Origin: Kluyvera ascorbata_C
Lineage (GTDB): Bacteria; Pseudomonadota; Gammaproteobacteria; Enterobacterales; Enterobacteriaceae
DNA length: 64,000 nucleotides
NCBI RefSeq assembly: GCF_044197065.1
Contig: NZ_JBIQOI010000011.1
Location: forward strand, 62,001-126,000
Direction of reading: 5' to 3'
Shown one piece after another: positions 40,670 to 49,833 of the stretch (the first letter of the stretch is position 1; each line of letters opens with the position of its first letter). The position numbers were made by a program, and so were the translations under genes. The notes beneath the pieces are model-generated. The model made no database searches. It saw only the letters and a list, made by a program, of their open reading frames with translations, and was not told where the DNA came from.

Positions 40670-41109
40670 AGCAGCCCCAGCGTCTTCTGGCGAAGCCAGC
40701 ACTGACCGGCGATTTCATCCACCGCTTTCTGGTCCTTGAGGGCTTGTTCATCTTCCAGCGCCTGCCGCTGGCCGTCGAGCGTCATGGCCACCACTTTTTC
40801 CTGACAGGCCGCCTCTACCAGACCTTGCTGGATTCGCCCCTCTTTGATTTTCGCCAGCGTCTTCTCCTGCTCCTGCCAGGCAATAACCCGCCGCAGCGTG
40901 CCTTTGTATCCGGCGACGTTTTTCAGCGATTCCGGGCTCGGCGCTTGTGTTTCGGCTCCCGTTTTCTGGATAAGAAAACCCAGCGCTTTAATATTGTTAT
41001 CAAAGCCAACGGTGACCTGTTTTTGTCGGGCAAGCTGCACCGTCATGTCTTTGACGGATTTATCCCGCAGGCGCTGAAGCTGCGCCAGGGTGTCGATGAT
41101 TTGTCGCAT
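40666..41109 (-). CDS. fliJ: Flagellar export protein FliJ (lateral)
   Basis: FliJ is the coiled-coil stalk-like component that links the FliI ATPase ring to FlhA. The 147 residues are mostly helical and charged (QRLRDKSVKDMTVQLARQKQV; ALEDEQALKDQKAVDEIA), with length equal to E. coli FliJ (147). It lies 2 nt after fliI. Its stop overlaps the start of the TagD-like gene. Confidence 0.88.
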   Translation of the reverse strand: MRQIIDTLAQLQRLRDKSVKDMTVQLARQKQVTVGFDNNIKALGFLIQKTGAETQAPSPESLKNVAGYKGTLRRVIAWQEQEKTLAKIKEGRIQQGLVEAACQEKVVAMTLDGQRQALEDEQALKDQKAVDEIAGQCWLRQKTLGLL

Positions 41110-41111
41110 CC

Positions 41112-42452
41112 TTACTTACCTTCTGCTTTTTTGACCACCGGGAAAAGGGTTTGCAAGCGGCTTTGTATCAGATCAAGCGAAGCCGGCTCGCTCACCTCCT
41201 GACGTAAAAAACGCTCGATGGCAGGGAATACTTTCACCGCTTTATCGACGCCAGGATCGGCACCCGCCACATAACCGCCAAGCGGAATCAGCGGCTTGAT
41301 GTCCATATAGGTCGCGTAGTTCTGCTTCAGCAGCCGCGCCGACTGCTGGTGTTCTTTACTGGTCACCTGCGTCATACAGCGGCTGATCGACTGACCAATA
41401 TCGATCGCCGGATAATGCCCCGACTCCGCCAGTTTTCGGGTCAGTACGATATGACCATCAAGCACGGCGCGCGCGCAATCGACGATCGGATCCTGCTGAT
41501 CGTCCCCTTCGGCCAGCACCGTGTAGATAGCGGTCATTGAGCCTTCGCTTTCGCTGTTGCCCGCGCTTTCCACCAGTTTCGGGATCATGCCGAACGCGGA
41601 AGGCGGATAGCCTTTGGTTGCCGGCGGTTCACCTAATGAGAGGGCGATTTCGCGCTGCGCCATCGCGTAGCGCGTAAGTGAGTCCACCAGCAGCAGCACG
41701 TGATAGCCGCGATCGCGAAACCAGGCGGCGATGGAGTGACACAGCTCGGTCGCCTTCAGGCGCATCAGCGGCGATTCGTCGGCGGGGGCGGCGACGATAA
41801 TCGATTTCGCCAGCCCCTCGGCGCCCAACGAGTGGTCGATAAACTCTTTCACTTCGCGGCCTCGCTCGCCAATCAGCCCCACCACCACGATTTCCGCCTT
41901 CGTCTGGCGGGTTATCATGCCGAGCAGCACGCTTTTCCCTACCCCACTGCCCGCCATCAGGCCAACGCGCTGGCCTTTGCCAATCGTCAGCAGGCCGTTA
42001 ATCGCCTTCACGCCCACGTCGAGCGGCTGGTTCACCGACCGGCGAGTCAGTGGGTTGATGGAGGGGGCCTGCGGCGGCAGTACGTCGTTGCCGCTCAGGC
42101 GGCCTTTGTTATCCAACGGCTCGCCGAGACCGTTCACCACGCGCCCCAGCCAGCTTTCACTAATCAGAATATCCTGCGCCTTGTCTTCCGGGAAAACGCG
42201 CGCGCCAGCCATCAGACCAACGGGATTTTTAAACGGCATCAGGTAGGTAATGTCGCGGTTAAAGCCGACGGCCTGCGCGTCGATAAGGGTATGATTCGCG
42301 CTTTCGATACGACAAAGCTGCCCCGTAGCCAGCGGGCAGCCCACGCTTTCCAGCAAAATGCCGTTCACTCGCACCAGGCGCCCGGCTACGCGCGCCAGCG
42401 AGATAGACTCCAGCGAGCGCAGCGCGTTATCAACCAGCGAAAAGTCAGTCAC
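41112..42452 (-). CDS. fliI: Flagellum-specific ATPase FliI (lateral)
   Basis: FliI energises substrate loading at the export gate. It starts at a GTG (42452) overlapping the fliH stop by 8 nt. The 446 residues (457 in E. coli) hold the Walker A motif GLMAGSGVGKSVLLGM, Walker B HVLLLVDSLTRYAMAQREI, and the F1-type catalytic EIVVVGLIGERGREVKEF. All key residues are intact. Confidence 0.96.
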   Translation of the reverse strand: MTDFSLVDNALRSLESISLARVAGRLVRVNGILLESVGCPLATGQLCRIESANHTLIDAQAVGFNRDITYLMPFKNPVGLMAGARVFPEDKAQDILISESWLGRVVNGLGEPLDNKGRLSGNDVLPPQAPSINPLTRRSVNQPLDVGVKAINGLLTIGKGQRVGLMAGSGVGKSVLLGMITRQTKAEIVVVGLIGERGREVKEFIDHSLGAEGLAKSIIVAAPADESPLMRLKATELCHSIAAWFRDRGYHVLLLVDSLTRYAMAQREIALSLGEPPATKGYPPSAFGMIPKLVESAGNSESEGSMTAIYTVLAEGDDQQDPIVDCARAVLDGHIVLTRKLAESGHYPAIDIGQSISRCMTQVTSKEHQQSARLLKQNYATYMDIKPLIPLGGYVAGADPGVDKAVKVFPAIERFLRQEVSEPASLDLIQSRLQTLFPVVKKAEGK

Positions 42453-43155
42453 CCTGCGGCTCCGGCGCCAGCGTCTCTTTTAACGCCGACATGCACTGTT
42501 CCAGGCGATGCTCACAGCCCACGTCCAGCTCTGATTTATCGGTTATCACTCGGCATTCTCCGGCCTGAAGGTCGGCCGACGGCGTCAGTCCCCATTCGCT
42601 GACTTTCTCCGGTACAGCGGCTTTGATACGGTTGAACTCTTCGTTGTTGAGCAGCACCTGCAAAGATTCCGGCGTCGACGGCAGCGCCGACAGCGCCTCT
42701 TCCACCAGCGCCAGCAACTGCGTTGGCTGTAACGCCAGCTCGCAGCGGATCACCTGACGCGTTACTTTCTCCACCAGTTGCAACAGGTCTTCCCGCTGCT
42801 TACGCTGGATATGCGCCAGGTAGTCATTCACCTTGCCCGAAATGCTCTCTAATGGTTGTGCCGCGAGGGTGAACTGCTTACGCCCTTCCTGCTGCCCGGC
42901 CAGGCTTCCTTCGGTGTGGCCAATGCGCCGCCCCTCTTCGTAGCCCTTCTGATGCCCCTCTTCAAAGCCCTGCTCCTGGCCTTCCGCCATGCCCTGGTCG
43001 AAGCCCTTTTGCAGCCCTTCCTGGAACCCTTCCATCAGCTGACGCTGGTAGTCTGCGGTGGTGATCCCCTGCGGTAGCTGCTCCACCGAAATCGCATGCT
43101 GGCGTGGCGGAAAGCGGTGCAGGCGGTAGCGTCCGCGCAGTGTTTCAATGGCCAT
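42445..43155 (-). CDS. fliH: Flagellar assembly protein FliH (lateral)
   Basis: FliH regulates and tethers the FliI ATPase. The 236-residue product has the hallmark glycine-zipper repeats of FliH (EGFQEGLQKGFDQGMAEGQ, GFEEGHQKGYEEGRRIGHTE) in the first half and a C-terminal domain with RQVIRCELALQPTQLLALVEEAL. Length agrees with the usual 235. It lies 3 nt after fliG. Confidence 0.94.
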   Translation of the reverse strand: MAIETLRGRYRLHRFPPRQHAISVEQLPQGITTADYQRQLMEGFQEGLQKGFDQGMAEGQEQGFEEGHQKGYEEGRRIGHTEGSLAGQQEGRKQFTLAAQPLESISGKVNDYLAHIQRKQREDLLQLVEKVTRQVIRCELALQPTQLLALVEEALSALPSTPESLQVLLNNEEFNRIKAAVPEKVSEWGLTPSADLQAGECRVITDKSELDVGCEHRLEQCMSALKETLAPEPQGD

Positions 43156-43158
43156 GTT

Positions 43159-44175
43159 TTACTCCGCCGTCTGTTCTGCGAAGAGCTGAAGCTGAATATC
43201 GCCCGCCTCTTCCATCTCACGAGCTATCGCCATGATTTCACGACGAATCTGTTCAATACGGCTGACCGGCACCGGGCCCAGGCGTGAGGTGATCGCCTCA
43301 AGCTGCTGTGCCTGACGTTTTGGCATGACGGCGTAGATAGAACGACGCAGCAGCGTTTCAGTGCCCTTCAGCGCCACCGCCCAGTCTTCCATCGGCACTT
43401 CATCCAGCAGACGGCGACGCACTTCTTCGCTCTGACGGCTCAGAATGAAGAAGTCGTACATCTCATCCTGCAACTGTTCCAGCACGTCTTCGTCACGTTC
43501 ACGAAGCTGGTCGAGGATCACCTGCTGATTACCCTGGAAGCGGTTCACGATATCCGCCGCCTGTTTAATGCCCTTGACCTTCGAGCCGTGCTCGGAAAGT
43601 ACCGACAGCCCGCGATCGATAAGGCGATCCAGTTCATCCACCACGTCGCGGTTCACGTCACTCAGCTTGGCCACGCGGTACAAAATTTCATTTTGCACCG
43701 ACTCGCTCATATAGGAGAGCACGGTGGCGGAGATTTCTGGTGTCAGAAACGCCAGGAACACGGCCTGCAGCTGTAGGTGTTCTTCGGCGATGAGGATCGC
43801 CAACTGACGCGGCTCAACCCATTGCAGCCGGGCCATACGGGAGCGGATCTCATCACCGTAGATCCCGTTGATCACGCTGCTGGCGATCTCGGTACCCAGC
43901 GCTTTATTCAGAATGCTTTGCAGCATGCTGCGCGACGCACCGTTGATCCCGCTCTGTTCGCGGAATTCGTCGAAAAAGTTATTGATGACCTTTCTCGCCA
44001 TGCTGACCTTCACGCCGGAAAGACGCGCCATGTTTTCACTCAGACGCACCACTTCTTCACGGCTGAGCTTTTGCATCACCGTCGCCGCCGCTTCTTCGCC
44101 CAGACACAGCAGGAGGATCGCAGCCTGTTCCAGATAGCTGTTGCTACCGCTCTTATTTATTGTCAATTCGCTCAT
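43159..44175 (-). CDS. fliG: Flagellar motor switch protein FliG (lateral)
   Basis: FliG sits on the MS ring and meets the stator. The 338 residues (331 in E. coli) start MSELTINKSGSNSYLEQAAI, overlapping fliF by 23 nt. The core EHG region (HGSKVKGIKQAADIVNRF) and the C-terminal torque helix with DEVPMEDWAVALKGTE and MPKRQAQQLEAITSRLGPV carry the usual charged residues. Confidence 0.95.
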   Translation of the reverse strand: MSELTINKSGSNSYLEQAAILLLCLGEEAAATVMQKLSREEVVRLSENMARLSGVKVSMARKVINNFFDEFREQSGINGASRSMLQSILNKALGTEIASSVINGIYGDEIRSRMARLQWVEPRQLAILIAEEHLQLQAVFLAFLTPEISATVLSYMSESVQNEILYRVAKLSDVNRDVVDELDRLIDRGLSVLSEHGSKVKGIKQAADIVNRFQGNQQVILDQLRERDEDVLEQLQDEMYDFFILSRQSEEVRRRLLDEVPMEDWAVALKGTETLLRRSIYAVMPKRQAQQLEAITSRLGPVPVSRIEQIRREIMAIAREMEEAGDIQLQLFAEQTAE

Positions 44176-45838
44176 TGCTGGTAATCCATTGTCTGAGAAC
44201 TTCCGCTACGCGGTCGGTATCGCTCATTGCCAGTTTTTGCAGGAATTCAAGCTTCACTTCCAGACCTGAACTCTGCGATGGCAGCGTGTCGTCGCCGGAG
44301 AATGACGGTAGCTCAATATTTTTCCGCTCTTCTTCCTGGGCCGTAAACGACGGCTCGATGGCGTCGAAAGTGGCCCCGCTCATTGCCGGTTCCTGCGCAA
44401 TGGCCTGTGGCCGCTGGGCCAGCAGCCGTTTCATCACTGGACGCACCACCAGCAGCAGCACCAGCAGCGCCAGAATGCCGAGGCCCGCCAGGCGCGCCCA
44501 TGCCAGCACGCTATCATCGCGCCATAGCGGAATGGCGGTGCTGTCCGGTTCGGCTTGAGGGACAAAGTTCAGTAAAGAGATCGACAGCCGGTCGCCGCGT
44601 TCAGCGTTAATGCCTGCAGCGTTGTTCAGCAGCGTGGTGAGCTGGGTCAACTGTTCCGGCTTCCACGCTTTCAGGCCCGGTGCTGACTGGTTCAGCACAA
44701 TCGCAACATCAAGGCGCTTCACTTCAAAGCCTGGATGCTGAATGTGCTCAACGCTGCGGTCATAGGAGTAGTCGCGTTTGTTTTCAGAGTGTTTCGACAG
44801 CGCTTCCGGCGCGCTGGTATTCGCCGCATTGGCCGCCGTATTAGCCGCCGCGTTGCCGGTCGTGACCTGGTTATTGGCCACCGGCGGACGGTTGCTCAGG
44901 GAGCCTGGAATACCGAGCGCAATCTGGTTGGTGTCGCTATCCAGTACGCTCTCTTCGCGGTTCACCTTAGGAACGTCGCCGTAGTGTTCCTTGGTTTCAT
45001 CGATGTCGCTAAGATCAAGATCCGGCATCACGCTGATGCGGTAATTGCCAGTACCCACCAGCGAGTCCAGCACGTTGGCGATACTGACGCGAGTTTTGTC
45101 CTGAATATCCTTCAGAATTTGATCGTGCTTACGGGTTGCCGCCGATACCGCTTCCCCGGCCCCTACCCCCTCAGACAGCAGATTACCGGCCTGATCGACC
45201 ACGCTCACCTTCGAGGCCTTAAGCCCTGGAATACTGCCGGAAATCAGATGGATAATGGCGTTAACCTGATCCATATCGAGCTTCGTGCCGTAGTGCAGAC
45301 GCACAATGACCGAGGCGCTGTTTTGCGGTTCATCGCTCACCACAAACGAGCTCTCTTCGTTCAGCGCCAGATGTACGCGAGCGCTTTCTACCGCATCAAG
45401 GGTCATGATGCTCTGCGCCAGTTCACCTTCGAGGCTGCGTTTGTAGCGGATGTTCTGCACAAACTGACTGGTACCCAGTACCTCGTCTTTATCCATCAAC
45501 TCGTAACCGTTCGGCAAAATCGCCTGTACGCCCTTAGCGGCAAGCGCCATACGCGTTTTGGACAGCAACGCTTCCGGGACCAGGATCTGGCCGCTTTGCG
45601 GATCGATACGATATTCCAGCTTCTCGCCATCAAGCACGGTGATAATCTGCGATACCGGTAGGTTCTCCTGACGGCCGTACAGCGAGATATAGCCGCGGTT
45701 GCTGTTCCACAGCAGGCTGACGATAATCGCAGTTGCCGCAATCGCGACGCCAGCCAACAGGCTCCAGCGCTTATAACCATCCAGCCTGAAGGAGAACGAC
45801 GGCACAAACGGTGTGAGTTTTTTTATCAATTCATTCAT
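44153..45838 (-). CDS. fliF: MS-ring protein FliF (lateral)
   Basis: FliF forms the MS ring in the inner membrane. The 561 residues have membrane segments at about 25-45 and 455-475, with the large periplasmic domain between (YISLYGRQENLPVSQIITVL; ARVHLALNEESSFV). The C-terminal FliG-binding tail is SDTDRVAEVLRQWI. It follows fliE by 4 nt and overlaps fliG. Confidence 0.95.
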   Translation of the reverse strand: MNELIKKLTPFVPSFSFRLDGYKRWSLLAGVAIAATAIIVSLLWNSNRGYISLYGRQENLPVSQIITVLDGEKLEYRIDPQSGQILVPEALLSKTRMALAAKGVQAILPNGYELMDKDEVLGTSQFVQNIRYKRSLEGELAQSIMTLDAVESARVHLALNEESSFVVSDEPQNSASVIVRLHYGTKLDMDQVNAIIHLISGSIPGLKASKVSVVDQAGNLLSEGVGAGEAVSAATRKHDQILKDIQDKTRVSIANVLDSLVGTGNYRISVMPDLDLSDIDETKEHYGDVPKVNREESVLDSDTNQIALGIPGSLSNRPPVANNQVTTGNAAANTAANAANTSAPEALSKHSENKRDYSYDRSVEHIQHPGFEVKRLDVAIVLNQSAPGLKAWKPEQLTQLTTLLNNAAGINAERGDRLSISLLNFVPQAEPDSTAIPLWRDDSVLAWARLAGLGILALLVLLLVVRPVMKRLLAQRPQAIAQEPAMSGATFDAIEPSFTAQEEERKNIELPSFSGDDTLPSQSSGLEVKLEFLQKLAMSDTDRVAEVLRQWITSNERIDNK

Positions 45839-45842
45839 AGCG

Positions 45843-46205
45843 TTAGATAGACATGCTCATCAGGTCATTAAATCCGGTCGAAATTTTGTTTCTCACCTGC
45901 ACCAGCGCAGAGAACGACAGCGAAGCCTGCTGACCGGCAATCATCGCCCCGGCCAGATCGTCACTTTTTCCCATATCGACGGCGGTCTGTTTCTGCTCTG
46001 CCACCTGCTGCAAATGATCAACGTGTGAGAGCGCTCCCTGCATCACCTGATTAAAGGAGACCTGCGACCCGCCGAATGCCGCGCTGCTATCGCTTATCTG
46101 CATCGCAGAATGAACGGGAGTCTGTGCGACGGCCTTCATCTGCTGCATATCCTGCATCAGGCTCACCTGCATCGCGCTGGCTGGGTTAATATTCGTTATG
46201 CTCAT
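45843..46205 (-). CDS. fliE: Hook-basal body protein FliE (lateral)
   Basis: FliE joins the MS ring to the rod. The 120 residues (104 in E. coli) end with the FliE signature AGQQASLSFSALVQVRNKISTGFNDLMSMSI. The gene starts 45 nt after the lafK stop with no promoter that I could identify between them, so lafK-fliE-F-G-H-I-J may be one transcript. Confidence 0.93.
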   Translation of the reverse strand: MSITNINPASAMQVSLMQDMQQMKAVAQTPVHSAMQISDSSAAFGGSQVSFNQVMQGALSHVDHLQQVAEQKQTAVDMGKSDDLAGAMIAGQQASLSFSALVQVRNKISTGFNDLMSMSI

Positions 46206-46250
46206 GACTTACTCTTAACGTTGAAAAACTCTGTGGGTGCGCCGCCTGGC

Positions 46251-47237
46251 TCAGAATAAGATTTCAATACCTTGCTTACGCATCGATGCCAGGCGATAAC
46301 GCAGGGCGCGTGGGGTAATTCCCAGCAAATCTGCAATTTTGGTTTTATTGCCCTGATACTTCTGCATAAGGTCGGCAATATATTGGTATTGGGCACTGCG
46401 TCCATGTTGGCCCAGGTTATCGCTAGCCGGGATTTGCACCCGTGGCTGCGGCGACCAGGTTGTTTCAACATAAGAGTGTGATTCAGGCATCGGCAGCCCT
46501 AATGTATCGGGATAAATGATGCCGTCACGATTGAGAATCATGCCACGCTGGATGGTGTTTTCTAATTGACGCACGTTACCCGGCCAGTCGTAGCTTAACA
46601 ATGCTCGGCGGCTTGACTCGGAGAGCTTGATATTTTTAACCAGCACCGTGGAGTATTTTTTAATAAATGATTCGGCAAGTGGAATAATATCTTCACGGCG
46701 TTCACGCAGCGGCGGGACCGTCACCGGAATTACCGACATGCGATAGTACAAGTCCTCACGAAAACGGCCAGCGGCCACCTCTTCCTCAAGGTTTTTATTC
46801 GTACAGGCAATCAACCGAAAGTTAAGATTAATGGCACGATTGCTGCCTAAACGCTCAACCTGGTGTTCCTGTAGCGCACGTAATATTTTAGCCTGTAGCG
46901 CTAACGGCATATCGCCGATTTCATCCAGCAACAGTGTGCCGTTATTCGCTAACTCCATTTTACCGGCCACGGCTGCCACCGCACCGGTAAATGCACCTTT
47001 TTCATAGCCAAAAAGCGTCGCTTCCAGCATGTTTTCCGGAATAGCGGCACAGTTTACGCCAATATAAGGTGCATCCTGACGGTCTGCGGACGCAATGGAA
47101 TGAATAAATTTAGCGACGCATTCTTTACCTGTTCCGGTTTCGCCCTGAATAAGAACAGGAACATTAAAGACAGCAACGCGCTGTGCCAGAGAAAAGGCAT
47201 TAATGCTGGAGGCAGCTTCGGCAATAAGTTCAAACAT
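46251..47237 (-). CDS. lafK: Sigma54-dependent lateral flagellar activator LafK
   Basis: LafK is the early regulator of lateral flagella in Vibrio and Flag-2 systems. From MFELIAEAASSINAFSLAQR (47237) it is 328 residues. It starts almost at once with the AAA+ domain: Walker A GETGTGKE, the sigma54-contact loop KGAFTGAVA, Walker B NGTLLLDEIGDMPL and the arginine finger region FREDLYYRMSVIPV. A Fis-type helix-turn-helix ends it (NKTKIADLLGITPRALRYRL). No N-terminal receiver domain is present. The upstream frame to 47408 gives no recognisable domain. Target sigma54 promoters are seen before flgB, lafB and the FliB-like gene. Confidence 0.93.
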   Translation of the reverse strand: MFELIAEAASSINAFSLAQRVAVFNVPVLIQGETGTGKECVAKFIHSIASADRQDAPYIGVNCAAIPENMLEATLFGYEKGAFTGAVAAVAGKMELANNGTLLLDEIGDMPLALQAKILRALQEHQVERLGSNRAINLNFRLIACTNKNLEEEVAAGRFREDLYYRMSVIPVTVPPLRERREDIIPLAESFIKKYSTVLVKNIKLSESSRRALLSYDWPGNVRQLENTIQRGMILNRDGIIYPDTLGLPMPESHSYVETTWSPQPRVQIPASDNLGQHGRSAQYQYIADLMQKYQGNKTKIADLLGITPRALRYRLASMRKQGIEILF

Positions 47238-47830
47238 GATTATCTCACACTTACCGGTGAATAAGTTAACGTCCTTGACGACAAATAAAAGAGAGCACCA
47301 GAACAAGTTTATCCCGGAAATTTTTTTACTCGAGTCATGATTTAACCCCATCCATGGTTCATGTTTTTTTGACTGTAAATTCCTGGCCTCATCCGAGATT
47401 GTTCTCAAATGGGCACTTCCCTAAAAAAATACTACCACTCGCGGCGGCGACAATTCTGAATTAAAAGATAATAAAAATATTAATCTATAAAAATCAACAA
47501 GATGATAAAATATTGAACAAACAACAACCATTAATCGATTAATCTTACGCCTCATCACCCCCTTGCAAAATAGCTCATTTTTCATCCTTTTATTATTTTT
47601 TAATTATAATTATTGATTATTTATTATTTGCAGAAAACGCCACTAGACGATTAAATATCAGACCCTACATGATCGCTAGCCGTAGGCACAGAAAACACAC
47701 TGGATAACGACTCAATGAGACATGCTAAAGGAATTAGCACCTATATAAATGGAATTATTTATATATCTACCACCAGGGGATATGTCCCCCCCCAATCCGC
47801 GTCAGAACATAACCGCAGAGAAAGCGCATC
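47238..47830. other. Divergent AT-rich control region between lafK and fliM
   Basis: This 593-bp region separates lafK from the fliM-flhA operon and must hold the promoters for both. It is strongly AT-rich (especially 47460-47640), as at horizontally acquired or H-NS-bound loci. I found no GG-N10-GC sigma54 site on either strand, so both operons probably start from other sigma factors. A run of eight C residues is at 47786-47793 within GGGGATATGTCCCCCCCC, about 38 bp before the fliM ATG. No gene is evident. Confidence 0.6.
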
Positions 47831-48697
47831 ATGCTGAAGTACAGTCAAACCCCGGGTATCTTTAAACTTGAAGGTAATCGGCTTGGGCGCCCATACCATC
47901 GTCTGCCGACCATGTTTACGGGGAATTTTGATACGCTAGAATCACACCTGGCTAACTATTTTCTCAAAAAGCATCGCACCAATATTTCTCTCAAGAAAAT
48001 ATGCTGTGAGATGGATGTGATAAATAAAAATGCCGACCTGCTGGCCTCGCAGGTCGGCCATCTGGCATTTGATATCGACAGATCATTACTTCTCATGCTG
48101 TTGGGGAATTTTTATGGACTGGATGCTTCGCTGACAGAAGATAATTCATCGGACCATTTACCAACCAAGACCGAAATTCGCCTGAAGAATAGATTAGCGA
48201 TTGATATCTGTAACGTTGTATTTGATAAGAATACCTCCGGTATTCCGTTGACGTTGAAACCGGACAGCAGCACGGTTCAGACCCACTGGGCCTATCAGCT
48301 CACGTTCATTCTGGGGGACGATGAAAAAAATAGCCTGAGAATACTGCTCGATGACGCGCATACGGATTATATCCTCAACCTTATTCGCCGCAGCGAAAGC
48401 AATCAGTCAACGCATCGCGTGGATAAAACCAGCCGCCCTGAGAAAAAGCAGTCGCTGATTAACGCCATTATTAATACGTTACCACTGACCATGAACGTAA
48501 AGATAGCGGAACTGCCGTTAAGCGTTGCCGATCTTACCAGCATTAAGCCTGGCGATATTTTGCCGATCGCGATGCCCGAGCATTTTCCCGTGTATATCGG
48601 GAAGTCTGAACTGTTTAATGCCCTGATCATAGAAGATAAAGACAAACTGTTTTTATCCGAATTAACGAATAAAACGTTGGAGAAATCCTATGAGTAA
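47831..48697 (+). CDS. fliM: Divergent flagellar switch protein FliM (lateral)
   Basis: The 288-residue product (334 in E. coli) occupies the fliM position, overlapping fliN by 8 nt. It ends with a SpoA/FliN-like C-terminal domain (MNVKIAELPLSVADLTSIKPGDILPIAMPEHFPVYIGKSE). The N-terminal CheY-binding peptide of FliM (LSQxEIDALL) is absent; the protein instead begins MLKYSQTPGIFKLEGNRLGR. The central GGxG region is also diverged (NFYGLDASL). It should form the C ring with FliG and FliN but may not respond to CheY. Confidence 0.88.
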   Translation: MLKYSQTPGIFKLEGNRLGRPYHRLPTMFTGNFDTLESHLANYFLKKHRTNISLKKICCEMDVINKNADLLASQVGHLAFDIDRSLLLMLLGNFYGLDASLTEDNSSDHLPTKTEIRLKNRLAIDICNVVFDKNTSGIPLTLKPDSSTVQTHWAYQLTFILGDDEKNSLRILLDDAHTDYILNLIRRSESNQSTHRVDKTSRPEKKQSLINAIINTLPLTMNVKIAELPLSVADLTSIKPGDILPIAMPEHFPVYIGKSELFNALIIEDKDKLFLSELTNKTLEKSYE

Positions 48698-49064
48698 GCA
48701 AGAAGATATTTTAGAACAAGGTTTTGAGCTTAATAACGAAACCACAAAAGCCAGCCCCGACACGTCCGCCGCAGAAAAGCTGGTTACCCGTCTGGAAGAC
48801 CGTTTTTCTGAGTCAATGACGCTGCTCAAACGCATTCCCGTCACGCTCACGCTAGAAGTGTCTTCCGTAGAGATCATGCTAGCTGACCTGCTGAATATCG
48901 ATGATGACACCGTGATCGAGATGGATAAACTGGCCGGCGAGCCGCTGGACATTAAGGTCAATAACATCCTGCTTGGTAAGGCAGAGGTGGTGGTCGTTAA
49001 TGAAAAGTATGGCCTGCGCGTTCTTGAGTTTAACGCTAACGAAATCAACGATCTGGCACCATGA
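48690..49064 (+). CDS. fliN: Flagellar switch protein FliN (lateral)
   Basis: FliN forms the base of the C ring and docks FliH. The 124 residues have the SpoA domain: PVTLTLEVSSVEIMLADLLNI, DTVIEMDKLAGEPLDIKVNN, KAEVVVVNEKYGLRVLEF. The acidic N-terminal 45 residues are poorly conserved. It overlaps fliM and fliP, indicating tight coupling. Confidence 0.95.
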   Translation: MSKQEDILEQGFELNNETTKASPDTSAAEKLVTRLEDRFSESMTLLKRIPVTLTLEVSSVEIMLADLLNIDDDTVIEMDKLAGEPLDIKVNNILLGKAEVVVVNEKYGLRVLEFNANEINDLAP

Positions 49065-49819
49065 AATCAGCATCACGCCTCCCCTTTATTCTGGGTTTCA
49101 CGCTGCTGTGCCTTTCGCCTTACGCCTGTGCACAAGGTGGCGATATTCCGTTGCTGAACGTCATTACCCACGGAAGCAATCAGGAATACAGCGTTAAAAT
49201 TCAGGTGCTGCTGCTGATGAGCCTGGTGGGCCTGCTGCCCACGCTGCTTCTGATGATGACCTGCTTTACCCGCTTTATCATCGTGCTTTCGCTATTGCGC
49301 CAGGCGCTTGGCTTGCAACAAACGCCGCCAAATCGCATTCTTATTGGTATTGCGCTATCGCTCACCATGCTGGTCATGCGGCCTATCTGGATAAACATTT
49401 ATGACCATGCCGTCGTACCGTTTGAAAATGACCAGATAACGTTACCGCAGGCGCTGGGTACTGCCGCTGCGCCGTTGAAACGCTTTATGCTCGCGCAGAC
49501 CAATAAAAAAGCAATGGCGCAGATTATGACCATCGCCAACGCCAAAGGTAACGCCACGGATCAGGACCTGTCGATTGTGGTGCCGGCCTACGTGCTCAGC
49601 GAGCTGAAAACCGCCTTCCAGATAGGCTTTATGATTTATATCCCCTTCCTCGTCATCGACCTTATCGTGGCGAGCGTACTGATGGCGATGGGGATGATGA
49701 TGCTGTCGCCGCTGATCGTTTCGCTGCCCTTCAAGCTGATGCTGTTCGTCCTGATTGACGGCTGGTCGCTGACCGTGGGCACGTTAACCTCCAGCATTCG
49801 CGGCCTGGGGCTGGGATAA
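49061..49819 (+). CDS. fliP: Export gate protein FliP (lateral)
   Basis: FliP is the pentameric core of the export gate. The 252 residues (245 in E. coli) have a signal peptide (PFILGFTLLCLSPYACAQ) and four membrane segments. Signatures include FTRFIIVLSLLRQALGLQQTPPN and VPAYVLSELKTAFQIGF. No fliO gene lies between fliN and fliP, as in other Flag-2 loci. Confidence 0.96.
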   Translation: MKSASRLPFILGFTLLCLSPYACAQGGDIPLLNVITHGSNQEYSVKIQVLLLMSLVGLLPTLLLMMTCFTRFIIVLSLLRQALGLQQTPPNRILIGIALSLTMLVMRPIWINIYDHAVVPFENDQITLPQALGTAAAPLKRFMLAQTNKKAMAQIMTIANAKGNATDQDLSIVVPAYVLSELKTAFQIGFMIYIPFLVIDLIVASVLMAMGMMMLSPLIVSLPFKLMLFVLIDGWSLTVGTLTSSIRGLGLG

Positions 49820-49833
49820 AAAAGGATTTACCC

